This document shows positions 27,501-40,764 of a DNA stretch of 64,000 nucleotides, piece by piece. The first letter of the stretch is position 1, and each line of letters starts with the position of its first letter. The position numbers and the translations under genes were made by a program. Where the stretch lies: NCBI GenBank assembly GCA_036785705.1, contig JAWUZG010000084.1:16381501-16445500 (forward strand), in the 5' to 3' direction. The DNA is from Acanthornis magna (lineage: Eukaryota > Chordata > Aves > Passeriformes > Acanthizidae). The notes under the pieces are model-generated. The model saw only the letters and a program-made list of their open reading frames with translations, was not told the origin of the DNA and did no database searches.

Positions 27501-28530
27501 AAGATGGAACACTTCTCAGTCCGTGTTTAGGATAAGGCTGAATGTGCTCTTGAAGGGGAAAGGTACCCACAACAACCTGCAGAAGCTTACTTACTCAAGA
27601 GAAGCCTTTCTCTGTGAGGAAGAGGGAAGGTATGTCCTACAGCTTTTCCCAAATGAAGTTCATCCCCCCAACTCAGTGTCTTTGTTGATTGCTTCATGCA
27701 TCTGTCCTTGTATGTGTCCTGCATCCCTCACTTTCTTCCTAGAGGATGGAATTGCTGATTGTTTTGCCATCTCTCTCAAAGCTAAAGTTTGAGAAAGCTA
27801 CAAGAGAAACGAGGGTGTTGCATTATTTGCTCACATCTCACTCCATATGAATGTAATGTCACTGCCTTTGGCAGTGCTGTCACAGATGCACAGCAGGCAC
27901 AAACAATGCCATATCCATTAAATAATACCATAAATTCTTGCATTAGTTTTACTTGGAGACAGTGACTCATTGACTCTTCCATTTGAAATTCCCAGAGAGA
28001 AGCATTGAATGCCTGAGAAACACAAAAGAAAAATAGCCCAACCCAGCAAAAAGAGCAACATCAGTAATGAACCAGCATTCGCACTGCTTTTCGTGTCTGT
28101 GTTTTCCAACACATTTTGCAAATGGGGAAACTGCTATAAAAAGTGAAATGAAGTGTTTTCACATATTGATTACAATGACCAGTGGCAAAAATAAAATTAC
28201 TACAGAAAGAGATATTCACTTTCTCCCACTTTCAGATGCATAAACTTGAGTAGTCTTTCCTTCTGTTTATACATAAGGAATCACAGTGTCTTGTAATGGA
28301 GCAGATCCTCCAGACTCATTGCATGGAGTCAGCTCTTACCTCAGGGTTAGAGGCACTCTGTCCATACCAAAACTTTTACCTTTGGTGAAATCATTTTTGT
28401 CTCACTTTCCTCCTCTGCAACAGGTCAGTGGGCAGCTTAACCACCCAACGAGAAGTGCACTGCATCCCCACTGCATCTGCATTGCTTTACAGAGCAGACC
28501 TGCTGAAAATCATCAAAAGAGTGGATTCAT

Positions 28531-28562
28531 GTGTATATATATATGTGTGTGTGTGTGTGTGT
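28531..28562. repeat. (TA)n(TG)n compound microsatellite
   Basis: GTG, then about five TA units, then about ten GT units. Confidence 0.9.
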
Positions 28563-28663
28563 CTACAATAGAGGAAAGAAGGGAATTAATATTTTTTTCT
28601 AATCTTTTGTGTCTTGACTGATTGTTTCTTGTAGCATTTTTTTTCATGGGCACTTTACCCAAA

Positions 28664-28764
28664 CATTGTCCCTGCCTATGGCGGGGGTTTGGAACGAGAC
28701 AATCTATAGATCCAGATGATCTATAAGTTCCCTTCCAACCCAAGCCATTCTGTGATTCTATGAT
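28664..28764 (+). mobile_element. CR1 3'UTR fragment
   Basis: About 100 bp of CR1 3' end: CCCTGCCTATGGCGGGGGTT, TGATCTATAAGTTCCCTTCC, AACCCAAGCCATTCTGTGAT, then the ATTCTATGAT tail. Strongly 5'-truncated copy in plus orientation. Confidence 0.9.
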
Positions 28765-31700
28765 TATCTGGATGCAAGTATGTCCTGGAAGTAAAATCAT
28801 CAACTTCATTCTTCTTGCCATTACTTGTGCCATTCCTTGGAAACACCCTGAGAAATGAAATGGAATAAAAACAATTAATCGTGTCAATTAGGATTGCAGA
28901 GAAACAAGACTATTGGAAGTTTCCATAAAGGGTGGAGAGACAGCAGTTTGTATCTGAACAACAGACATGTAGTGATGACACTTTTAATTTTGCTTAACTT
29001 ACCCTGCAAGGACAGGCTCTTAGCTATTAAGCACTTTGCAGCTGCACTGATAGAGCACTTGATGGAAACTTAAATGAAGATATAGAAATTTAACCCCAGG
29101 CCAAACTCAGAAGCAAGAGGTATCATACTTACTACCCCGCGATGAATATATTGTGCCTATTTGCAACATATCTGGTATGTGTCTGATAGAGTTTATATCT
29201 CAGAGTAAATACTCAGAGAACTGCATTTGTCACAGAAGACTGGCTGGAAGAGATGAACACTTCTCATATGCTTCTGGAATACCCTTAAAATCAAAGCTGT
29301 GACACTGTCACAGCAAAGCAGTGTGAAAGACTTGGTTCTCAGCCCATCAATTCTCTTAGGACTTAATTAACATTTTAAAAGAACAAAATAATTTCCCCTA
29401 CTGAGCCAATATAGCAGCACATGTCAGATCACAACTTTAAAATTAAACTAAAGCAACAGACCACTACCAGTGGATTAGATATGATGAATTTGCACAACTG
29501 TAAAATTTTGGCATCATTCCTAGCAATATGTTTCCATAGCTGTGCTATCAGTATCTAAAAGTCATTTAAAAAAAGACCTATACTTATCTGTGATCAGCAC
29601 AAGGAAAATCCGTTTAGAAATAGACTGATCTAATTCTTCAGTGATGTTGACTGAATGACAGTCTTGTGGCACCTCCATCAACCAAGAATGAGACATGGTT
29701 GCAGAAATCTAAATTTCCAATAGGTTTCAGAAATTTTAAATAAAAAAAACCAGCTAACAAAAAACAAAGGCTTTTTTTTTTTTTTAACTCAGGTTGTCAA
29801 ACACTTTAGAGGAGACAGAATATTATTCTTTTCAGAGGTAACATCTTCCTATGTTAAGATATGAACAAGAGATTAATTACCTCACACCAGACAGGCTGTT
29901 CTGCTGATATTCTGCAGCCAAACCACAGCTGCCACAGAAACCTGGTGAGTTTGAATTTACCATGTTTTGCCGCTTCATCTTGAAACAAGTTCTGGACAGT
30001 CATACTGTTCTGCACTGCCATTTACTACCAACACCTTGAGTTTGTGTGGAGGAAAAATTCCTGATGACTGCAGAGACTGACTCTCAATTAGAGACAAAGA
30101 GGGACACAACCGAACAATATTGTGAGGGTACTGAATGAGAACAGATACTATCAGGAAGTTTAGGACAAAACACAGCCTCCTACAACCCTGCATCATGGTG
30201 AGAACATATTAAAAAAGACTCAACGTTTGAGAAAATATGTTGAGCAGAAACTGAAGGTACAGAAAACCGATGAAATTATAAACAGAGACAAAGGAAAATG
30301 CTTCTAATCTGAAAGATAATAAAATCCATTGAATATTCATTTAACTAGTGAAGGAAAACAGCATATTCAAAACCTAAAGAATCATGAAAAAAATTATAAG
30401 GAAGACAAATTTGGGCTTCCTTTTGTGCCAGGAAATTAGAATGAAATTTAAAAAATATTAGGGACATATAAATCTGGCATGAAAGTAATAAAGATATCTT
30501 ATCTTTCACCTTCCCAAATTTCATCATAGAGCCAATTTTTCTATCTTATCATTTCCTTCTATTATTTTGTAAAGGCAAGAAAAAGCAACTTAAAACAAAA
30601 AATAAAAGCATGCTACCAAGTGTTTCACAAGGCATCTTTCTTTTTTTCCCCCCCAAATTCGAATATCAATTTTATTAGATAGCCTAAAATGTTATTCCCA
30701 CTTGAGGAGAAAAAAGGGGAAAAAATGTATAAATAAGCCTCTTCTTAATTCCTAATGAAAAGTATTGTATTACTGAAAATTACTTCAAAGGATAAAAATG
30801 GAAATATCTACTAAATAAATCATTTCACTACTGCCATCTTTGTCTATTCTATGCATTCTAGTGCTTCTTTCAGGTTAATTTTCATAAATCCAATTTTAAA
30901 ATCAGGAGAAGTTAATGCTAAAATGATACTTACATGCAGAAATTGCCAGAATGCAAATTTCTCCTTTTCTTTTGGGAAACTATTTTCTACTTGTAAAGTA
31001 TGAACAGTTTATTTTTCAGAATTCCAGCTTAAATCTCTTGCTACAGTAATCTCTTAGTGTTCTAGAAGAACACCATAACAATCTAAATAGTTCCCTGAGA
31101 TTTTTTTGATCCATACAAGTCTAAGGAATGCTACTTTTATTACTTTTAAAATAATCCCTTAAAGAGTTTCCAATGTGATTTATTTAGAATGAATTCATTA
31201 ACGGCTTCAAGTATGATCCAGCTATACCAGGAAATACAATGGACAAAATGAGAAGGAAAGAATAGCTTTACACTCTTTTTCAACTTCCTTCATCTTAGCA
31301 ATAAATTTTTTCTTCTCCTGTAATGTTTATTTTCTCAGGACTCTTCCCTCAGCATTACCACTGCATTTTATTTTATTCTTCATTGCCTGGCTCAGCCCTT
31401 TATTATTTTATTGTTGTGTTAGGTGGACAAAAGCTTTTTTTTCAGTACAGAACTGATTGCTTCCCCACAGGAGTGTCAGAAATCAGCAGGGAGTGGAAAA
31501 AATAAACATCCAGAGCCAGTGTTTCTCCAGATAGAAACAGGAGGTGACAATATTTCCAACAGTAATTACTCATGTCCATCTTGATGGAAACACTGCTGAC
31601 ACAGGCAATAGAATTTAATAAAAAAAATAAAAATAGGAGCACAGAACAATCTCTGTCAAGGAAGTTTTAGCAAAAACCATGGAAGTTATCAATTCCTCTG

Positions 31701-31892
31701 CCTTAATCTGTTAAGGCCGTGATGACTGTTCAGGCATTTGCTTTCTAGGAATCTTAGAGCATTGCAATTTACTGTCTTTAAAAAAAAAAAGTGTTTTTAT
31801 ATGCAATTTGTAATCCTTTTATAGTCTTAATATTCAAATACATTGATCTTTCCCCCCAAGTCTTCCGCATTTGATAAAATTCTTGATTTTTG

Positions 31893-31917
31893 ATCTTTCT
31901 TCATCATGAAGAAAGAT
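31893..31917. repeat. Near-spacerless palindrome, 12-bp arms
   Basis: Arm ATCTTTCTTCAT, a single central C, then the exact complement ATGAAGAAAGAT. Confidence 0.9.
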
Positions 31918-33058
31918 ATATTCCAACAGGGGAAAAAAAGAAAAAAATACTCTTTCAGCATGGAAGGTAGTTAATTAATGCATGGCACATAATCAACAAC
32001 CTTAATCTTATATACAATATTAAAAACATATACATTATTTATGAAACTGCTTTGCTTTATCAAATAGGAAGGAGTTGTTTAGGAGTTTGAACTTCAACTC
32101 CAAGCACTGCAGAAGCTCTGCTTAGGAACACAGCACTGACCTGTCTTTGTCTCACTGACCATTGGAATTCACTCCCAACACAGGCTGGACAGGTGGGAGC
32201 CTCAGGAAGAGAGTTTCAGAAAATGATATTTGAACAGCGAAACAGAAATGGCAAGGCCAGGAGGGCAAGGAAAAGGAAAACCTGCTTGGTATCATGTGGG
32301 TGCTGACAAAAACAGAACTCAGCTTTCCACCTCCTTTTTTAGACAACCAACTGTCCTTCTGAGGAATTAAATGAGCAAATTGAATCAAATTGAATTACAT
32401 CTTATGGAATTAAATTAGTTATAGGGGTTGGATTAATTCTGTGGTCCACTAACTCCAGTTCTATTCTATTTTAGTAGATTCTCTCTTGGCTCACTTATTC
32501 TCTCTTTTTTCTTTTTTATACATTTCTTCCTTTTTTTCTTTAATCTCACCTGTGGAACAACTTTTTAAATAATACAGATATAAAGACATATCTGCATGCA
32601 GAACATTCCAAGATAGTTTCTCTTTTATAATTTTTTTTTTTGTAATTTTGTTGCATTTAACTGAGCTACTGTGAAAGGAGCAGAAGTACTTTTTCAAGTC
32701 AACAGAATTCAAAGTTTTTTAGTAAAATAAAATATCATTGCAGTTTATATTTTAACTTCAATGAAAATATAATCCATGGAAAAACATCTATTCCAAACTA
32801 GGATATTAATCATATTTTGCTACAGTAGCAGAGAATTGAACAAATTGAGGAATCTCTCACTGCACAACCAATTTCAAGTAGATTGAAAAATGCCCCAGAG
32901 AACACCAGACATGAACCTCCAGTAAGTGGAGTTTGGATGAGTTAAGAGAATTTCCTTGCATGTTCTGTGTGGCATTGTTCTGGAGCTGAAAGTGCAGATT
33001 ATATCATACATGTACTGCAAAATGCAAGACAAAAACTGAAACTATGGATAGATTTCCA

Positions 33059-33080
33059 GATCCATAGAAAACTATGGATC
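33059..33080. repeat. 9-bp inverted repeat with 4-nt loop
   Basis: GATCCATAG, AAAA, CTATGGATC. The arm also recurs as a direct repeat (ACTATGGAT at 33041-33049). Confidence 0.9.
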
Positions 33081-34481
33081 CTTGCATATGTTGCATGATA
33101 CATTAAAAAGTAACAATTTTTTTTAGCTTGAAAATTGTGTTGTTAGAAAATATGTAAAGATTATCTGGGATACATAACTCCCACTTCTTGCTTTAAACAT
33201 TACATCTTACTGTTCCTTTCAAGTCCAATAATACTCTAATTTATTCTGGCTTGATTTTCTGCTAAGATTTTCTACCTTAACAAAAGATTTGATTTTCAAA
33301 TTTCTCAAAAATGACAGATTATTTTTCTCTTTCTTATTTTACAAAAGATGACCACAAAATCATCTGACGATATAATCATTTCAGTGTCTCCCCCTCATTC
33401 CAAAATTTCATACCTCACTGGAGTTACACTACATGAAAGATTTGTCTCTTATGAAAGTCAGTCAGAGCTCAATGATTTTGCCCTTTGGAGAGCACTCTGA
33501 TTAACAGACAAACCAGTGTACCTTATAAACATGAGAGCAAGGAGTAAAACCAAGACAAATGAAACTAAATATTTTGTTACACATTTCTCACCTAAGAAAA
33601 CCACGGTTTATTCTTATTGAAATAAATAGCATGTAACTATTAAAGCACAGATCTCATTTGTCTTAATGGAGTTAATACTGAAAAAAACATTCCTAGAGTC
33701 AATCAAAGCAGCATTATTATTTTTTCAAAGCATGACTTTGCCATTTGTGTAAAACTTATACTGTAAATCTGCAGCTTCTTTTATTCTTCAAGTTTTCCAT
33801 TGTTTAGTGTACCCTAAGCCTTACAACCTACTTGTGATTAAATCTGATAAACAAAAAAAAAAAATGTCCTCATTTCTAATCATACACTGCATGCCTGGAC
33901 CTGAGCTATTAGTTATTATGCTGATTACTTCTGCATCTATGCTCTTAAGCGGGGAGCAGTGAATGAACATATCCCCAACCCAAAATAACTCTGCCTTGCT
34001 GTGCTCTTCCAGCCACCAACGAGGCACAACCACAGCGTTTTTACAGGGCACCACTACAAGGTGAGGTTGCAGGGCCAACAGGAATTGCAGATTTATCTCA
34101 CAGGTTTTCTAGGATCTCCCCAAGCCCATCCCTTGCTCATGAACCTTTGCTTCGTCAATAGTGGTGGCTCTATGTGTTAGTTATTTGTAATACTAATATT
34201 TAATATCACCTCTGTAACAAAATATCCACCACCACCTTCAGACTAACTGCAGATCAAATTTTAGAAATGAGACTTTTCTTGGCAGCACCTGCACAAATGA
34301 GAAGAAGATAAATGAAATAGCTCTACTAAGAAAAACAGAAACCCAGACACTGAAGTCTAACTGCTTTTATTACATCTAGAAGATAAGGATAAATTATTTC
34401 TTCATTTACTTCTTTTGGTATGAAATTCCAAGGTAGCTCATAACGTTTCTTAGACCTTCACCTCCTGGACTTAAAAAAACC

Positions 34482-34507
34482 AAAAAAAAAAAAAAAAAAA
34501 AAAAAAA
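34482..34507. repeat. A26 homopolymer
   Basis: 26 consecutive A followed by C- and A-runs to about 34536. Low complexity. Confidence 0.85.
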
Positions 34508-37500
34508 GACCCCAAAAAAACTCCCCCCAAAAAAACCAGTGAGAATTTCAAAAATTATGTACCTAACTCATGTAAAAAATGAGATATAACCTTTAGAGAG
34601 GGCTGAAAAAGGTGAAGAGTTTTTCCATGCTCCTAATTGAAGACTACACTTGTGGTTATATCTGACATATAAAAGCTTGTAATAGCTATTAAGAAATCTT
34701 TTCATAAGACTACGAAGCTGGTATAAAAAAGTACAATATTAATTTACTTGTCTTTTCTCTAATTCTGTAATCAACCTGTGATCAGTGGGAACAGGGAATC
34801 TTGAAATGATTAAATATAATTTTTAATGTGTTAGAATATTTTAGCAAAAAATACAATTAATCTATTACTTTTCATACATTTAGCCCTTTTTGAAGGAAAA
34901 TAAAATGTCCATCTTCTATGATGAATTGAATGGAACTCACTTGCTTTGCTTTTCACATGTTATTTCTGCATATGGCAAGACTTGATGAAAATTCCAGAAA
35001 GAAAATGATTTGCAGTTTCTATTTGTACAAGACAGCAGATAAACATCTTCAAACTTCATCAAATGAACTGAAGAATAACTCATCATTTCTCATGAGCCCA
35101 CTAGAAAGTGACAGATCATAATCAAGAACACAATTTTTTCGCACAGTTGTTTTACATTACACACAATGTGGTCACCTGCAAGAGAAGTTTTGTTAGAACT
35201 TTCTGTCCGTTATGTTCTCTCATACAGGAGATATAGGCTTCTTTCTTAACATTGTTGTCTCTGGAGCAGTAACAGGAGGCATTGGATTTGAGCGTCAAAA
35301 CAAGAGAGCACAGCACTCCTTTCACTTTATTGCAGAGCTCAGTCCATAATTTAAACTGTGATCTTCTCTAACTCCGGTATTTAATTAACCTGAAAAAATA
35401 CTGACTGTTTTATAGAAGTAGGAAGGAATCAGAAATAATATCTGTGGTTCCAAGAAGGATAGGGAACATGATGGGAAAATCATAAATAATATGGTTGACA
35501 TGTAACACATACGTACTTACCCAACCAAACACACACTAATGTTTTTCCTTTATGCTTATTATCAGCAAGCAGGAATATCTGATTTTGTGATTAGCCCATA
35601 AAACTGGATTAACACTCAATAAGAATGCATATATTGTTTAAAACAGCCACTGAGAGTATTTTGCATTACTCCAAAGAGGACCAAAGGTTGTCACTGATCC
35701 AGTGTTGCACTTGACAATAACTATGCCTGTTTTCTTATAGGCCTCCTCCTAACCTACCTTAGGGGTTAGTAAAGAACTACGTGTCTATAAAACCATGTTG
35801 ACCGTAACTGCCTCACAAATATTGGTTAGAGTACCCACAGTTTTTTAAAACATAAACCCATTAATTACAGAGGGTCAATAGTCCAGGTGTCCTGAATGGA
35901 TTTTTTTCAATTTTCAGATAAGTATTGGCCATGGACAGAATGTTACTAGCCAGTTGGGCAAAGAACACATAGGGATGAGTAACTGTAGAGGTTTTGCACA
36001 GAATCTATGACAATGCTTGAAAGAAATCACCAATGAAATACTCTATCGCACTTTGAAGAAAAAGGCAAACCTAGGAAACACAACTGCAACATTTTACATT
36101 CAGGTCCATCTTTGCCCTCTATTAAAATTCCCTTTGAGTAGGTATTTTTTTCATGTAGCACATCAAAGGATAATGTCTTGCCAAATGTTTCTTAGAGATT
36201 GCTATAGAACTTTGGGTTTCATCCTGTATCACACTTATCAGACTCCTCGCAGGGTGTGATTCATTGTCACCTATCTTCACTGTGTCCTCTTTAAATCAGC
36301 CCTTTGTGCTACAGCGTTCACTTGCAACCTTGAGAACTGTGCATCCAACAGGAGATGTTTACCCCCTCAACCTATCAGAATCCCACCTTAAACTTACAGA
36401 ATAGAAGTATATTTTTTCAGTGGGGTCTTCATCCTGCATGCTGTTGCATACTAGAAAGCTCTGAAGAGATTTTGTTAAGAATATTATTTACCTGGCACAA
36501 GACCCTAAAAACTCTCAGTAAGGGTGGCTAAGAAAGAAAATAGGTGAAAAGATGTTCAGAGATGATGTATGAGATTCTTCCCCCCCTCCCCCCCAATTTA
36601 AATAATCTTAAAATATTTCTATTCAGCTGCCAATGTATAAAGAAGTTTAATTTGGCAGAACTTCTACTTGGAAGAACACAGCGTCCTGAAGTGGGTTTTC
36701 TTACGGAAAGCCTTCCTTTTAGCTTTCAGCATGCACAGTATACACCAGTCCTATACCAATAAGTGAAATCCAGAGAATGTATATAAACAGAAAGGCAAAG
36801 GGTGTGCATTTCCCATCAGAAAATTATTCTGAGTTTAAATTAATGTAAACTGAGTACTCTACAGGGAGTCTAATTGTCATGTAAATTACACTAACTTATA
36901 ATGTCTTCTGATTTGTCTTTGTTCTTTCTATTTTTTAAACCAAAATCCTCAGACTTCTTCCTGTTATTTACTCCATGAACAGCATTTTGATTTGCTTTTG
37001 CACACAGGGATACAGCTCTTATTACAGGTATTACAGACAGCTAAACTTCTTTCATATTTGTGCCTAGAAGTCCCAGAACAACTGAACTGGAAACCACTAG
37101 CTTTGATATAAAGATGAATTTTCTTATTGACAGTTATAAATAATAAAAAACAGAACAAAGTTTTCAGCGTTGTCTAATAAATTCAGTGATAACTGAAACT
37201 CCTTGGAAAACTTTTCTGGCATTATGAAAAGCATCTTGTGATATAATAGAGATAATTGTAAACACTATTAGAAGGAATGATCTCAATCTTGCATTAGAAA
37301 TCAAATACTCTTGTTTGCCAGTATGTTGCTCACATAAGCTAAAATGAAAACTGTGCTATTCTTCAGTAATGATCCAAAATGGTTTAATTATTCTCTTTAA
37401 AGTGATTGTGTTTTGGACCATCAGAACAGATTATCATAAGAATTTTAACAAACTTTTGATGTGTAAAGCCACACTAAAAATGAGCTATATCCAAGTACAG

Positions 37501-37514
37501 AAAAAAACCAATAT

Positions 37515-37520
37515 TTTATT
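37515..37520 (-). terminator. Candidate LRRC4C polyadenylation signal
   Basis: AATAAA on the minus strand (TTTATT on plus), the first canonical hexamer after the stop codon. U/GU-rich sequence follows at about 37450-37475 (AGTGTGGC, AGTTTGTT). It would give a 3'UTR near 690 nt. Confidence 0.45.
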
Positions 37521-38055
37521 TATAATCTTAGTTTAGTGTTTGAACTACAAATTCTGGTTCTAGAATTGCTTAAAAGATCATGGGTTTTATAGGCTTTCAC
37601 AAGTAAATTAATTTTTTGGTTGTTTTCTTTTTTTTACTTTTTTTTCCATTTTTTCACAGAATGGTGCTTTCGGTAAATACAGAGCAAATCATTACATGGA
37701 GAAAAAAAAGTTTACTTGTTTTTCTCACTTGCAAAGTTACTGTTATTATTCCATTCTCTGTTGAATAATTTCAAAAAGGGCATGAGAAAACAAAAGAAAA
37801 AAGAGAAAGTGACAAAATAGACCGAATCTCACCACTAGAATTCACCATAAAAATTCCCAAAGTGTAACAGGATTCTTACAAAATTTCCTAGATCAGTTCT
37901 TTTAGGGAATCAAGATCTCCTATGAAAAATATGGCAAATGGGAGTCAGGGTAGGTTGGGCAGGAAAACGGGAACGAGGAGGGTAAATAACTGCAGCAAAA
38001 ACAGGTTCTGAGGAATACACATAATTTTGTCTGCTTTAGATCACAATAGAATTTT

Positions 38056-38070
38056 TAATAAATAAATTTC
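38056..38070 (-). promoter_or_regulatory. AU-rich element in LRRC4C 3'UTR
   Basis: In mRNA sense AAATTTATTTATT contains overlapping AUUUA pentamers and the UUAUUUAUU nonamer typical of mRNA-destabilising elements. Function here is inferred. Confidence 0.4.
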
Positions 38071-38152
38071 TTTTCTTTGTAAAGACACTTTTGAAACAGT
38101 AGATTTAGCCCAGTCATTTGTGTCATTTGTTTTATAAACCATCTTTTGTTGT

Positions 38153-38168
38153 CCCCCCACCCCACCCC
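38153..38168 (-). promoter_or_regulatory. G-rich run just after the LRRC4C stop codon
   Basis: In mRNA sense GGGG-T-GGGG-T-GGGGGG, starting 18 nt after the stop codon. It could form a G-quadruplex, though with only three separate runs the last run would have to split. Role unknown. Confidence 0.4.
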
Positions 38169-38185
38169 TTAATGTCATAAATGTT

Positions 38186-40102
38186 TTAGATTTGAGTCTC
38201 TTGAACATTGTCTTTTGAGTTCATTCGGATCAATAACGGTTCATGCACTGAACTGTGTATTGAATTTATTGTGTTAACTGTTGTTGTGTGGTTGAAAGGA
38301 GATTTATAAGAGTTATAGTGATTTAGGTGCTCATGCTCTATTGCTGGCATGGGCAAATGACTCTCTATGGGTGTGTCACCTGTAAGCTCATCATCCACAT
38401 TAATGATCTCTACAGTCCGCGTTGGAGCGTGATGGCTCTGCCGGTGATGCTGTTTCCTCATTTTGTAGAAAATTACCAGCATCACAGCAGCCATGAGAGT
38501 GATAGCCACAAAACAACCAATTATGATTTTGGTAGTCTTCATAACCTCATCTATTCCCGGGATCCCATTGTTTGCGTCCGTCACAGGAATGGTGAACGTT
38601 TTTTCTGTTGATCTTGTGCTCTGTGGAGTGAGTGAGGTTGTCATGTTAATGGTTTCCCAGTTGGTAACTGGTGTGGGCCCAACCTGCTCTGTGGTCTGTG
38701 CCTCATCCTGAGAAGGTTCCACAGTCTCTACCGTGACGGTTGAAAAGTACGTGTAACCAGGGTTATCCAGGGCGGTCACATTCAGCGTGGCAGAAGCCGT
38801 GGTATTCCCAACAGAGTTACTCACCATGCATGTGTACAAACCTGTGTCTTGCACAGTTACCTTTGTAAAATTTAATGTGCCGTCACTGAGCACAGCAATC
38901 CGAACTCTGTACGCCCCATGCGTCATTACAGATCCGTTTGGAGTAATCCAAGAGACAGAGGTCAGGGAGGTTGATGCCCGGCATTTCATCTCTGCAGCCA
39001 TGCCTTCGGTGACGTTGAGGTCTGCTGGTGGCTCCACTATGACTGGAGCATAACATGTGAAGTAATTCAGGTCCAGCTCACCGATGTACCTTCCTTTCAA
39101 ACTGGGAGGTGTGTGGCAACGGGCACAGCATGCAGTGTTGGAGGGTGCCTTGTCTTTAATCCACCAGCTGAGCCAAAGGATATCACAGTTGCAGTTCCAA
39201 GGATTGTGATGCAAGTGGATCCTTTCTAGGCGGAGTGGTGTGAACAGGTCATGAGGCAGTAGTGTTAGATTGTTGTGTGCCAGGTTGATCTCTACAAGTG
39301 ACTGAAGGTTATCAAAAGCATTCCTTTCTATCACTTGAATCTGGGACTGTATCATCCACAATTTCTGAAGATGCATTAACCCTTGGAAAGAACCCGGCCG
39401 GATGGCAGTCAGGTGGTTCCCAGAAAGATCTAACTCATCCAGTTTTACAAGCGGAGTAAGGTTAGGAATCTCTCGAAGATTGCACATGGCAAGGTTCAAA
39501 TACCTCAAGTTGGACAGACCTTCAAAGGCACCTTCTGAGATGTATGAAAGCCTTTTCAACTCCCCCAAATCCAACCTCCGGAGAGAAGGGATTCTGTTAA
39601 AAGCATAAGAAGGGATGCTCTCAATGGGGTTGTTTCTCAACCACAGTTCCTTCAGTTTTGACAGGTATACAAAAGCCCCATTTGGGATAGTGGTCAGACG
39701 ATTGTCAAAGAGTTCCAAAGTGTTGAGATTGGCCAGACCATTGAAAGCCCCTATTTCAATTGTTCTGATGTGATTCCTGCTGAGCTGCAGGATTTCTAGG
39801 TGCCTCAGATGCTTGAAGCTATTAACTTTAATGATTTGGATCTGGTTCTCATGGAGATTGAGTAGCCGGGTGTTGGTGGAGATGCCGTCTGGCACGTCTC
39901 TCAGATTTTTCCGGACACAAATCACTTTACTGAACTGGTTGCTGCAGGAGCAGACGGAAGGGCACGTTTGAGCCCTCACTAGACCAGCCACCACAAGAAG
40001 CTGAAGAGCCAACAGCACCACAAGCAGGGGGTCAAATAGGGCCCTGTTAAACCTAGGACCTATCATTATCTGCTGTGGATGTAAGGTCATCTTGTTCAAC
40101 AT
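38186..40102 (-). CDS. LRRC4C: Netrin-G ligand 1 (LRRC4C), full-length coding sequence in one exon
   Basis: Postsynaptic type I membrane adhesion protein. The family is known to bind netrin-G1 and to organise excitatory synapses through PSD-95. Of its 638 residues, about 1-44 form the signal peptide (hydrophobic 26-41, likely cut before QTCPS). The cysteine-rich LRR N-cap has C47, C51, C53 and C62, followed by nine leucine-rich repeats (about 78-299). The C-cap has C304, C306, C325, C326, C329 and C350. An Ig C2 domain has C374, W385 and C425. A Thr/Ser-rich stalk (about 445-520) leads to one membrane helix (about 526-546). The C-terminus is the PDZ ligand ETQI. Sequons include N278, N363, N411, N433 and N441. 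Mammalian protein is 640 residues; one residue is missing in the last LRR (between R291 and L292) and one in the stalk near 472. Met5 has a better start context than Met1 (see findings). No frameshift or stop. Confidence 0.98.
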   Translation of the reverse strand: MLNKMTLHPQQIMIGPRFNRALFDPLLVVLLALQLLVVAGLVRAQTCPSVCSCSNQFSKVICVRKNLRDVPDGISTNTRLLNLHENQIQIIKVNSFKHLRHLEILQLSRNHIRTIEIGAFNGLANLNTLELFDNRLTTIPNGAFVYLSKLKELWLRNNPIESIPSYAFNRIPSLRRLDLGELKRLSYISEGAFEGLSNLRYLNLAMCNLREIPNLTPLVKLDELDLSGNHLTAIRPGSFQGLMHLQKLWMIQSQIQVIERNAFDNLQSLVEINLAHNNLTLLPHDLFTPLRLERIHLHHNPWNCNCDILWLSWWIKDKAPSNTACCARCHTPPSLKGRYIGELDLNYFTCYAPVIVEPPADLNVTEGMAAEMKCRASTSLTSVSWITPNGSVMTHGAYRVRIAVLSDGTLNFTKVTVQDTGLYTCMVSNSVGNTTASATLNVTALDNPGYTYFSTVTVETVEPSQDEAQTTEQVGPTPVTNWETINMTTSLTPQSTRSTEKTFTIPVTDANNGIPGIDEVMKTTKIIIGCFVAITLMAAVMLVIFYKMRKQHHRQSHHAPTRTVEIINVDDELTGDTPIESHLPMPAIEHEHLNHYNSYKSPFNHTTTVNTINSIHSSVHEPLLIRMNSKDNVQETQI

Positions 40103-40106
40103 TCAT
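40052..40106 (-). CDS. Upstream ORF overlapping the LRRC4C start
   Basis: An AUG four bases before the LRRC4C AUG (ATGAATG) opens a different frame of 17 codons that ends at a TAG inside the coding region. Its -3 base is A, while the main AUG has T at -3 and T at +4. This makes it a plausible cis-regulatory uORF rather than a gene for a peptide. Translation is not shown. Confidence 0.4.
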
Positions 40107-40144
40107 AATTTGTTTGGTGTTGGTCCTTCTGGAGTTTGAATCGT
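40103..40144 (-). other. LRRC4C 5'UTR part of the terminal exon
   Basis: 42 nt between the splice acceptor and the annotated start. Upstream noncoding exons would be joined here; none is recognisable in the window. Confidence 0.7.
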
Positions 40145-40178
40145 CTGAAAGAAAGGAAGAAGGGAGAAGGAGAACATT
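40145..40178 (-). other. Splice acceptor of the LRRC4C coding exon
   Basis: In gene sense a run of about 30 pyrimidines (CTTCTCCCTTCTTCCTTTCT) ends in TTTCAG, with AG at 40146-40145 and the exon beginning ACGATTC. A GGTTAAT or TTTAATG just upstream can serve as branch point. Its strength supports this exon being spliced to distant 5' noncoding exons, as in mammals. Confidence 0.85.
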
Positions 40179-40733
40179 AAATTAACCTCAAATGTGTTCT
40201 CTCAACCAAGGCTTCTCAAGTCCTTTCAGTCAACTCTACCAATTTCTTGAAATTTGGTAGTGAGAATAGCTATAGAATTTCTAATATTATTTTTCTGTAC
40301 AGATAGTATATCAGCTGCAACTGGCAAGGGGACAAGAAATAGCCAGACATTAACTCTTTCTGCACGTTCCAAAGTATAATGCATGTAGGTGGACGGAAGA
40401 TAAAGAAGTTCAACCACAGTGAATACCTAAAAGAAATGCTGTAACTCAGGGCAGAGTTGAAAGAAATTACAAGAGTGTCCAAAGGCAAAAATTAGTAGCA
40501 CAGGAATCTACTAAGATAGCAATTATCAGAGTACTCAAGGTGTCAACCTTTCTTACACATTGCAAGACAAGACAACAAATAATATGAAAAGCAAATGAAG
40601 ACTCCTGTTTGGTATGGGTAAAAATCTTTGTCTATACAAACATGATTCCTGAATCAGAGTTTAACTAGAAGTAAGTCTCTAATCCTGAATGTCACACAGA
40701 TGACAGGGCAAGATCTTGTCTACTAGAATAAAA

Positions 40734-40764
<31 letters not shown>

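Larger units (their letters stand above)
16380..28663. other. 12-kb noncoding block with simple repeats and palindromes
   Basis: No gene is supported. Open frames reach only about 118 codons and overlap on opposite strands. Visible structure is simple: AC-rich tract, TG and TC runs, a 40-A homopolymer, an A17/T16 pair, a TA-rich hairpin and one perfect 18-bp palindrome, each listed separately. A GC-richer patch at about 26985-27290 is discussed in the findings. Confidence 0.5.
28765..37494. other. 8.7-kb noncoding block downstream of LRRC4C
   Basis: No gene, RNA gene or dispersed repeat recognised. It contains two small inverted repeats (31893-31917, 33059-33080) and a 26-A run (34482-34507). 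It lies downstream of the probable LRRC4C poly(A) site and could hold regulatory elements, which I cannot tell from one sequence. Confidence 0.5.
37495..38185 (-). other. LRRC4C 3'UTR (probable)
   Basis: Sequence after the LRRC4C stop in transcript sense. It carries a G-rich run just after the stop, an AU-rich element and, at the far end, the first canonical AATAAA on this strand. The stretch around 38050-38110 (ACACAAATGACTGGGCTAAA in mRNA sense) looks like the mammalian LRRC4C 3'UTR as I remember it. The 3' limit is inferred as 15-25 nt after the poly(A) signal. Longer isoforms are possible. Confidence 0.5.
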